This document shows positions 1-5,971 of a stretch of 7,071 bases of DNA, piece after piece (within the stretch, counting starts at the first letter, position 1; each line of letters starts with the position of its first letter). Under the pieces are notes generated by a model. That model searched no databases and was not told the origin of the DNA. It worked only from the letters and a program-made list of their open reading frames with translations. Location: NCBI GenBank assembly GCA_015688915.1, contig JAATGX010000063.1, positions 1 to 7,071 of the forward strand, given 5' to 3'. The position numbers and the translations under genes are program-made. This stretch comes from Desulfuromonadales bacterium. Its GTDB lineage: Bacteria > Desulfobacterota > Desulfuromonadia > Geobacterales > Pseudopelobacteraceae.

Positions 1-1
1 G

Positions 2-1849
2 TCCATGCTCGACCGGATCAAGAGACTGAACAGCCTCATGGTGCTGAACGACGAGGCGCACCATGTCCACGATGAAGACCTGGCCTGGAACAAGACCCTG
101 ATGGCCCTGCACGAAAACCTCAAGTCCAAGGGGCAGGTGGGGCTGACCCTGTGGCTCGACTTTTCGGCAACCCCCAAGAACCAGAACGGCACCTATTTCC
201 CCTGGATCGTGGTGGATTATCCCCTGGCCCAGGCGGTGGAAGACCGGATCGTCAAGACCCCCCTCATCATCCACCAGACCGACAAGGTTGACCCGGACAA
301 GTACGCCCATGAGGAGGCAGGCGACGCCTACAACGAGTGGATTGCCATTGCCGTGGAACGCTGGCGGCAGCATGTGAAGGATTATGCCGTGGTGGGAGAA
401 AAGCCGCTCCTCTTCGTCATGGCCGAGGACACCAAGGATGCCGACTCCATAGCCGAACGGCTGCGCCGCGAGCCGGAGTTCAAAGACAAGGACCGGGTGC
501 TCCTGATCCACACCAAGAAGAACGGCGAGATCACGGAAAAGGACCTGGCGGCGGCCAGGGACGCGGCCCGCACCGTGGACAAGGGGCAGTCGCGCACTCG
601 TGCCATTGTCTCCGTGCTCATGCTCCGCGAAGGGTGGGACGTGCGCAACGTCTCGGTTATCCTGGGGCTGCGGCCATTTACCGCCAAGGCGAACATCCTT
701 CCCGAACAGGCCATCGGCCGCGGCCTGCGCCTCATGCGCAAGATACCGCGCAACTGCAACCAGATATTGGAGCTGATCGGCACCAACGCCTTTGAAATGT
801 TCATCCGCGAACTGGAGAAGGAAGGGGTTGGCATTCCGCGCATTACCAAACCCAAGCCCCCGGTGCAGGTATTCCCCTTGGAGGAGCGGCGCAGCCTGGA
901 TATCCGCATCCCGCGCACCACGCCCCTTTACGAGCGGGAGTATCGGCGACTGGAAGAGCTTGACCCGCTTGCTCTGCCGCAGTTGGCCAAGGAAAAGGAT
1001 CTGGACAGGGAAATTGTCAACCGGATTGACTTGGTGCATGGGATTGTCAACATCAAAGTTGCTTCCGACGAGATCGAGTTTAACGCCGAAAACGTGCCCC
1101 CCATTGAGAACTTGCTCTCATCCCTCACCAGCCGGGTGGAGAAAAAGGCGAAACTGACCGGCCGCTTTGCCGAGTTGTACCCCAAGGTCAGGGAGTATGT
1201 GCGGAAGCGCTGTTTTGGCGGCACGGTGGAGCTTGATGACGTGGGCCTGCGGCGGGCGTTGAACCATTCCGGTCTGCTGGATGCCCTTGCCGGCATGTTC
1301 GGCCGGAAGATCGGCGAACTGACCGCAACCCTCCAGCCGGTGAAGCTGACCGGTAATGACTACCTGCTGTCGGAAACCGAGCCGTTCCTCTGGCGGCGAA
1401 TGATCGCCCACGCCGAGAGGACCATCTTTAACGTCGTCCCCTGCTACAACGAATTCGAGGCCAGTTTTGCCGCTTTCCTGAACGGCTGCGACGACATCGA
1501 CCGATTTGCCGCCCTGGCCGAGTGGTTCACAAAGTTCCATGTCCAATATCTATCCCTGACCGGCTCGATCCGCCTGTATTATCCGGATTTCGTTGCAGTC
1601 CAGACCACACAAAACGGCGATGTCCACTGGATTCTGGAAACCAAGGGGCGTGAGTTCGAGGAAACCACCAGTAAAGACTTCCACATGGCCCGCTGGTGCG
1701 AAGACGTGAGCCGTGAATCGGGAGAATCGTGGCGCTATCTGAAGGTGCAGCAGACGGTATTCGATGATTTTATCCGGCGTGGGGATTACCGGCAGTTCGA
1801 AGCTTTGGTTAATTGGAATGCAGGCCGGAAGGGTTTGTTTGAAATATAA
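2..1849 (+). CDS. Type III restriction enzyme Res-like helicase-nuclease, 5'-truncated by window edge
   Basis: C-terminal 615 or so codons of an ATP-dependent DNA helicase fused to an endonuclease, as in type III restriction (Res) subunits. The frame is open to the left edge, so the first ATG at position 5 is not a real start. The Walker A motif and the rest of RecA domain 1 lie upstream. Counting from that ATG, the DEAH box is at residues 16-19 (followed by HH), motif III SAT at 54-56, and motif VI QAIGRGLR at 235-242, where the arginines contact ATP. A PD-(D/E)XK nuclease site follows at the C-terminus: P527-D528, then E545-T-K547 in the context ILETKGRE. Res proteins are usually around 900-1000 aa, so roughly a third is missing from view. 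The visible part has no frameshift or internal stop. No methyltransferase partner is present in the window except a possible remnant just downstream. Helicase-nuclease class is near certain. Assignment to a true type III system rather than an orphan or BREX-like setting is inference. Confidence 0.9.
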   Translation, partial: SMLDRIKRLNSLMVLNDEAHHVHDEDLAWNKTLMALHENLKSKGQVGLTLWLDFSATPKNQNGTYFPWIVVDYPLAQAVEDRIVKTPLIIHQTDKVDPDKYAHEEAGDAYNEWIAIAVERWRQHVKDYAVVGEKPLLFVMAEDTKDADSIAERLRREPEFKDKDRVLLIHTKKNGEITEKDLAAARDAARTVDKGQSRTRAIVSVLMLREGWDVRNVSVILGLRPFTAKANILPEQAIGRGLRLMRKIPRNCNQILELIGTNAFEMFIRELEKEGVGIPRITKPKPPVQVFPLEERRSLDIRIPRTTPLYEREYRRLEELDPLALPQLAKEKDLDREIVNRIDLVHGIVNIKVASDEIEFNAENVPPIENLLSSLTSRVEKKAKLTGRFAELYPKVREYVRKRCFGGTVELDDVGLRRALNHSGLLDALAGMFGRKIGELTATLQPVKLTGNDYLLSETEPFLWRRMIAHAERTIFNVVPCYNEFEASFAAFLNGCDDIDRFAALAEWFTKFHVQYLSLTGSIRLYYPDFVAVQTTQNGDVHWILETKGREFEETTSKDFHMARWCEDVSRESGESWRYLKVQQTVFDDFIRRGDYRQFEALVNWNAGRKGLFEI

Positions 1850-2010
1850 CCCACATCATCATCAACTACGACATCAAATACCGCATGGGCCTGAACAGCG
1901 AAGGGGTGGATGCCAATTATGAAAGCATCACTGCGCAGACCACCTGCCGCACCTCTGCTCGCTACAACCTGACCAAAGCTGAAATCGCCGTGATTGAAGA
2001 GGAAAAATGA
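1843..2010 (+). pseudogene. Tail remnant of a gene, probably an Eco57I/N-6 adenine methylase C-terminus
   Basis: A 55-codon open frame (frame of position 1843) sits between an in-frame TGA at 1840-1842 and a TGA at 2008-2010. It has no start codon with a ribosome site; its only ATG is at 1885. The peptide reads like a real protein end: IIINYDIKYRMGLNSEG early on, and ARYNLTKAEIAVIEEEK at the terminus. Ends of the form 'Y-x-L-T-x-x-E-I-x-x-[IV]-E' are typical of large adenine-specific methylases of the Eco57I/PglX/type I M class. I recognise this from memory only. Its stop overlaps the inferred start of the next gene as ATGA, the arrangement of an intact operon, so the 3' end looks ancestral and the 5' part lost. 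The lost part may have gone in a deletion that joined it to the end of the Res-like gene. It could instead be an unrelated hypothetical tail. Confidence 0.55.
1999..2003 (+). promoter_or_regulatory. Ribosome binding site (GAGGA) pointing to ATG 2007
   Basis: GAGGA ends 3 nt before the ATG at 2007, which overlaps the preceding stop as ATGA. It is 18 nt from the ATG at 2022, too far for that start, and no purine-rich site lies between. It therefore supports 2007 as the original start of the AlbA_2 gene, with the TAG at 2019-2021 as a later nonsense mutation. Spacing to 2007 is slightly short but usable. Confidence 0.55.
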
Positions 2011-3695
2011 CCCGCGAATAGATGCAACAACTGATAACCGAAGTCCAAAGCAGCCAGTGCGAGCTTGCCGATATCGAGGTGAAATCTGCTCATGGCGGGA
2101 CTCCGCATCGGTTATACGAACCGTTATCAGCCTTTGCCAACCGCACTGAGGGGGGCGTTATCCTTTTCGGACTCGATGAAAGCCGCAGTTTTGAAATAGT
2201 GGGTGTCGGCAATGCCCACCGTTTGCAGGAAGAGATCAGCCACCTCGCCTGGGCGGATATGGAGCCACAGATACACCCTGAGTTTACCGTCGAACTGTTC
2301 GACGGTAAAACCGTAGTTGCCTTGGAAGTTTCGCCTGTCCCTCTTGACAAGAGACCATGCCAGTACAAGACGGCTGGTGTGCAGAAGGGATCGTACATCC
2401 GGATCGGCAATACCAACCGTTCGATGACGGATTACGAGATATTCGGTTATGTCAGTGCCCAAAGCCAGCCGACGTTTGACGAGGAACCAATTTTGGAGGC
2501 CACTCTTGAGGGTCTGGACAGGGAGAAGCTGGATATATTTCTGGAAAGGTTCCGAAAGGACCGTCCGAAGGCCGCTTACCTGAAACAGACGTTTGAGCAG
2601 GTGCTAACTCACCTCAAGATTGCCCGGCCGTTTAACGGCACGCTCCACCCCACCCTTGCCGGACTTCTGGTCTTCGGTAACCACCCGCAAACAGTGGAAC
2701 CGCAGCTTGTCATCACTTTTCTCCATTACTTTGGAACTACCGAGACTGAAAAAACACCACGAGGCGAGCGCTTTCTTGACAACCGTAAATTCGAAGGGCC
2801 AATCCCGGAAATGGTCGAAGACGCGGTTAACCACGTAATGGCAAGTATCCGTAAAGGCAGTCTGATTGAGGGCCTGTATCGCCGGGATATTCCGGAATAT
2901 CCTGAAGAGGCGATTCGTTAAGCGATTGTCAATGCGGTTGCTCACCGCGATTACAGCAACTTCGCACGTGGAAGTTACATCCAGATTCGCCTGTTTGCCG
3001 ACCGAATGGAGATTCAAAGCCCCGGTGGCCTCTATGGAACGGTGACGCTCGAAACCCTGGAGGAAGAACAATCGACTCGCAATCGTACCCTGGTGCGTTT
3101 GCTCGAAGACCTGCATCTGGTGGAGAACCGTGGTAGTGGTATAAAGGCAATGTTAGGCGCAATGCGCTCCGCAAATCTTGAGCCGCCCCGTTTTCAGGAC
3201 CGGCGGAGTTCATTCCTGGTGACAATGCGCAATTTGACCTTGATGAACACGGAGGCTATCGCGTGGCTCAATCGCTTTTCCGACAGGCCGCTCAATGACC
3301 GTCAGCGGCTGGCGTTGGTGTATTTACGTCACAATCAACAGATCACTAATTTTGATTATCAGCGTCTTGCCCATGTCGATTCATTGACTGCAAGCCGTGA
3401 GCTTCGCGGTCTTGTGCAAACCGGACTCACGTCGCAACACAGCACTCGCCGTTGGACTCACTACACTCTGGATGTACTGGATATTGATACAGTTGAAGCG
3501 TCTCTACCCCTTCTGCCGGAGGACAAGGTTCTGGATTATGTCCGCAGGCATGGTTTCATCACACGAAAGCAATGCGCGGAACTACTGGGTCTGAAGGATA
3601 TTGAGGCAAGAACGTTACTACACCGGATGCGTGACAAGGGGATTCTCACGCAGATTGGTTACAAAAAAGGAAGTCGCTATAACTTGCCGGAATAA
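2007..3695 (+). pseudogene. AlbA_2 / GHKL-ATPase / winged-helix protein (COG2865-like) with two nonsense codons
   Basis: Would encode 562 aa if both stops were sense codons. Numbering from ATG 2007: an AlbA_2 (Schlafen-like) DNA-binding domain near residues 18-140 has the EVK core at 24-26, followed by LSAFANRTEGGVILFG. A GHKL-type ATPase (HATPase_c_4) near 295-390 has N-box AIVNAVAHRDY, a G1-like SPGGLYG and a G2-like ENRGSGI. Two winged-helix segments follow near 430-487 and 506-562. Stops in the same frame are TAG at 2019-2021 (codon 5) and TAA at 2919-2921 (codon 305). The frame continues with full homology after each, so both are point nonsense changes. The family motif is REAIVNA, so TAA replaces the N-box glutamate (GAA to TAA). 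Open pieces are 2022-2921 and 2922-3695; the latter's first ATG, 3006, has no ribosome site and lies beyond the N-box. The family is linked with transcription regulation and often sits beside restriction and defence genes. The DNA is less GC-rich than gpmI, suggesting acquisition. A sequencing error at either stop cannot be excluded. Confidence 0.88.
2283..2309 (+). repeat. Perfect 12-bp inverted repeat, 3-nt loop, inside the AlbA_2 gene
   Basis: TTTACCGTCGAA at 2283-2294 and its exact reverse complement TTCGACGGTAAA at 2298-2309 are separated by CTG. The element lies within the AlbA_2-domain half of the coding frame (peptide around FTVELFDGKTVV). No T-run follows on either strand, so it does not look like a standard rho-independent terminator. 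It may be a chance consequence of the coding sequence or a protein-binding palindrome. Confidence 0.8.
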
Positions 3696-3700
3696 TTTAT

Positions 3701-3740
3701 AAAGTTCAAAAAAGTTCAAAAAAGTTCAAAAAAGTTCAAA
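3701..3740 (+). repeat. Tandem repeat, 4 perfect copies of AAAGTTCAAA
   Basis: Four exact, contiguous 10-bp units sit 5 nt after the stop of the AlbA_2 pseudogene and 34 nt before the gpmI start. Junctions between units create A6 tracts at 3708-3713, 3718-3723 and 3728-3733, and a shorter A-tract at 3738-3741. They are phased at about one helical turn, a pattern known to bend DNA intrinsically. The array lies between the lower-GC accessory part and the GC-rich cluster. Copy number may vary by slippage. It could be a curved upstream element, a protein-binding array or neutral expansion; no function is shown by the sequence. Confidence 0.9.
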
Positions 3741-3763
3741 ACGTGAAAACCGGAATTTGATAC

Positions 3764-3768
3764 GGAGG
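3764..3768 (+). promoter_or_regulatory. Ribosome binding site (GGAGG) of gpmI
   Basis: GGAGG ends 6 nt before ATG 3775, which fixes the gpmI start there. An in-frame TTG at 3757 lies upstream of this site and would add six residues (MIRRSI) not expected in the family. Confidence 0.9.
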
Positions 3769-3774
3769 TCAATA

Positions 3775-5310
3775 ATGCCCAAAAAACCACTTCTTCTCAT
3801 GATCCTGGACGGCTGGGGGATCAACCCCAACCCCGACCATAACGCCGTGGCCCTGGCCAAATCGCCCAACCTGAAGGGGCTGCTGGCCGACTACCCGCAT
3901 ACGGCGATTCGCACCTCGGGCATGGCCGTCGGGCTGCCGGACGGGCAGATGGGCAACTCGGAGGTCGGGCACCTGAACATCGGGGCCGGCCGGGTGGTGT
4001 ATCAGGAATTGACCCGGGTCACCAAGGCCATTCTCGACGGCGACTTCTTCACCAACCCGGTGCTGCTGGAGTGCATTGCAAGGGCAAAGGCCGCCGGCGG
4101 CAGGCTGCACCTGGCCGGACTGCTGTCCGACGGTGGGGTGCACTCCCACAACGGCCACCTCTACGCCCTGCTGGACTTGGCCAAACGGGAAGGGGTCAAG
4201 GAGGTCTTTGTCCACTGCCTGCTGGACGGCCGCGACACCCCTCCCCAGAGCGGGGCAGGCTACCTGGAGCAGTTGGAGGCGGAAATCGCCCGCATCGGCT
4301 GCGGCCGGATTGCCACGGTGATGGGGCGCTACTATGCCATGGACCGGGACAACCGCTGGGACCGGGTGGAAAAGGCCTACAACGCCATGGTTCTGGGCGA
4401 GGGAGAACAGTACGGCTCCGCTGCCGCCGCGATCCGGGCCAGCTATGCCGCCGGGGTGAACGATGAATTCGTAGTGCCGACGGTGATCGCGGCCGACGGG
4501 GCCCCGGTCGGCACGGTCAGGGATGGCGACGGTTTCATCTTCTTCAATTTCCGTTCCGATCGTGCCCGTGAGATTACCCGTGCCCTGGCCCTGGATGGGT
4601 TCGATGGCTTTCAGCGCCGCAACCGGCCTGCCTTGGCGGGTTATGTCTGCTTGACCGAGTACGACGCCACCTTCGGCCTGCCCATCGCCTTTGGCGCCAC
4701 CGGACTGACCAATATCCTGGGAGGTGTGCTGAGCGCGACGGGCCTGAAGCAGTTGCGCATCGCCGAGACCGAGAAATACGCCCATGTCACCTTCTTTTTC
4801 AACGGCGGCAGCGAGATCCCCTTCCCCGGAGAAGATCGCTGCCTGATCCCGTCCCCCAAGGAGGTGGCCACCTATGACCGGAAGCCGGAGATGAGCGCCT
4901 ACCAGGTGACGGACGAACTGTTGGCGAGGATCGACCGGGATCACTACGACGTGATCGTCCTCAATTTTGCCAATTGCGACATGGTGGGGCATACCGGCAT
5001 CCTGGAGGCGGCCATCAAGGCGGTGGAGGCGGTTGACGCCTGCGTCGGCAGGATTGTCGAGAGGGTCCGTTCGCTGGGCGGGACGGTGCTGATCACCGCC
5101 GACCACGGCAATGCCGAGCAGATGGCGGACGCGAACGGCAAGCCGTTCACGGCCCACACCACCAACCCGGTCTGGTTCATCGTGGTGGACGACAGCCGCA
5201 AGGGGGCGGTGTTGCGGGAGGGAGGCCGGTTGGCGGACATTGCGCCGACCATGCTGAAGCTGCTGGGGATTGAGCAGCCGAACGAGATGACAGGGGAGAG
5301 TCTGATATGA
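3775..5310 (+). CDS. gpmI: 2,3-bisphosphoglycerate-independent phosphoglycerate mutase
   Basis: Interconverts 3-phosphoglycerate and 2-phosphoglycerate in cytosolic glycolysis and gluconeogenesis, using a phosphoserine intermediate and two divalent metals (usually Mn). The protein is 511 aa, the normal family length, and is collinear with the family from end to end. Metal ligand D12 sits in ILDGWG. The nucleophile S62 is in MGNSEVGH. H123 lies in VHSHNGH, and the substrate loop is DGRD at 151-154. NFRSDRAREI marks the transferase-domain arginines. D402 and H406 are in NCDMVGHTG, D443-H444 in TADHGNAEQ, and H461 in FTAHTTNP. The phosphatase domain is split around the inserted transferase domain, as usual. 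ATG 3775 is chosen because GGAGG precedes it by 6 nt. The stop codon overlaps the next gene's start (ATGA). No convincing promoter is seen in the short A-rich gap upstream. All key residues are present, so it should be active. Confidence 0.97.
   Translation: MPKKPLLLMILDGWGINPNPDHNAVALAKSPNLKGLLADYPHTAIRTSGMAVGLPDGQMGNSEVGHLNIGAGRVVYQELTRVTKAILDGDFFTNPVLLECIARAKAAGGRLHLAGLLSDGGVHSHNGHLYALLDLAKREGVKEVFVHCLLDGRDTPPQSGAGYLEQLEAEIARIGCGRIATVMGRYYAMDRDNRWDRVEKAYNAMVLGEGEQYGSAAAAIRASYAAGVNDEFVVPTVIAADGAPVGTVRDGDGFIFFNFRSDRAREITRALALDGFDGFQRRNRPALAGYVCLTEYDATFGLPIAFGATGLTNILGGVLSATGLKQLRIAETEKYAHVTFFFNGGSEIPFPGEDRCLIPSPKEVATYDRKPEMSAYQVTDELLARIDRDHYDVIVLNFANCDMVGHTGILEAAIKAVEAVDACVGRIVERVRSLGGTVLITADHGNAEQMADANGKPFTAHTTNPVWFIVVDDSRKGAVLREGGRLADIAPTMLKLLGIEQPNEMTGESLI
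5292..5298 (+). promoter_or_regulatory. Ribosome binding site inside the gpmI 3' end for the FAH-family gene
   Basis: AGGGGAG lies within the last gpmI codons and ends 8 nt before ATG 5307. Together with the ATGA stop/start overlap it indicates translational coupling of the two genes. Confidence 0.75.
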
Positions 5311-5963
5311 AAACAGCAAAGATACCGGCTACCGGCCAGGAATTCACCATCGGCAAGATCGTCTGCCTGGGACGCAACTATGCCGAGCACGCCAGGGAGT
5401 TGGGCAACGAGGTGCCGCAGGCCCCGGTGATCTTCATGAAACCGGCCACGGCGGTCATTTACGACGGCGGAACGGTTCATATTCCCGCATATTCCCAGGC
5501 GTGTCACCATGAAATCGAACTGGCGCTCTTGATCGGCAGGGAGTGCCGTGACGTTGCACCCGAGCAAGCCATGGAGTACGTGGCCGGCTACGGCGTGGCC
5601 ATCGACATGACCCTGCGGGACGTGCAGGACCGGCTCAAGTCCAAGGGGCTCCCCTGGGAGATCGCCAAGGGGTTCGACACCTCCTGCCCGTTGTCGGATT
5701 TTGTACCGGCCTCGACGGTCGCGGACCCGCATGATCTCACGTTGCGGCTCTCGGTCAACGGCGAGCCGCGCCAGAACGGCACCACGGCCGACATGATCCA
5801 CCGTGTGCCGGGGATCGTGTCGCACATCTCCTCCATATTCACCCTGGAACCGGGGGACGTGATCCTGACCGGCACCCCTTCGGGAGTCGGGTCGGTCAAG
5901 GCGGGCGATGTCATGGATGGCGAGATATCGGGTGTCGGCTCGTTAAAGGTTTTCGTGCACTAA
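5307..5963 (+). CDS. Fumarylacetoacetate hydrolase (FAH) family protein, FAHD1/acylpyruvase-like
   Basis: A 218-aa metal-dependent hydrolase or decarboxylase of the FAH superfamily, expected in the cytosol. The length matches the short single-domain FAHD1/YcgM group rather than full fumarylacetoacetase. The N-terminal signature IVCLGRNYAEHARELG holds the H28/E31 pair that corresponds to the FAHD1 catalytic His-Glu dyad. Metal ligands are E69 and E71 in HHEIELALLIG and D100 in VAIDMTLRD. The family C-terminal loop LTGTPSGVG is present. Members hydrolyse acylpyruvates or decarboxylate oxaloacetate; others act in aromatic catabolism, and the exact substrate cannot be read here. It begins within the gpmI stop (ATGA, 5307-5310) with a good ribosome site. 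It ends 8 nt before the cardiolipin-synthase-like gene, so the three are probably cotranscribed. Neighbours give no catabolic context, which favours a housekeeping metabolite-clearing role (inference). Confidence 0.92.
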   Translation: MKTAKIPATGQEFTIGKIVCLGRNYAEHARELGNEVPQAPVIFMKPATAVIYDGGTVHIPAYSQACHHEIELALLIGRECRDVAPEQAMEYVAGYGVAIDMTLRDVQDRLKSKGLPWEIAKGFDTSCPLSDFVPASTVADPHDLTLRLSVNGEPRQNGTTADMIHRVPGIVSHISSIFTLEPGDVILTGTPSGVGSVKAGDVMDGEISGVGSLKVFVH

Positions 5964-5971
5964 TGTAACCA

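Noticed and set aside
1885..2010. A small 41-codon gene starting at ATG 1885
   Set aside because: There is no ribosome site, and the protein-like sequence extends upstream of the ATG to the Res stop. It fits a gene remnant better.
2283..2309. The palindrome as a rho-independent terminator
   Set aside because: No T-run follows on either strand, and it lies in the middle of a coding frame.
2922..3695. Downstream half of the AlbA_2 gene as an independent gene starting at ATG 3006
   Set aside because: The homology continues unbroken from before the TAA. ATG 3006 has no ribosome site and would start after the N-box, so it is better read as part of one broken gene.
3698..3703. TATAAA as a -10 promoter element for gpmI
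   Set aside because: No acceptable -35 hexamer occurs at 16-18 nt upstream; the nearest TTG-like hexamer is only 8 nt away. In an A/T-rich repeat such a match is expected by chance.
3757..3774. TTG 3757 as the gpmI start
   Set aside because: It lies upstream of the GGAGG site. ATG 3775 has ideal spacing and gives the normal N-terminus.
3769..5319. 516-codon minus-strand open frame antisense to gpmI
   Set aside because: It mirrors gpmI, whose catalytic motifs are all present. It is a high-GC shadow rich in Gly, Gln, Val and His with no recognisable domain.
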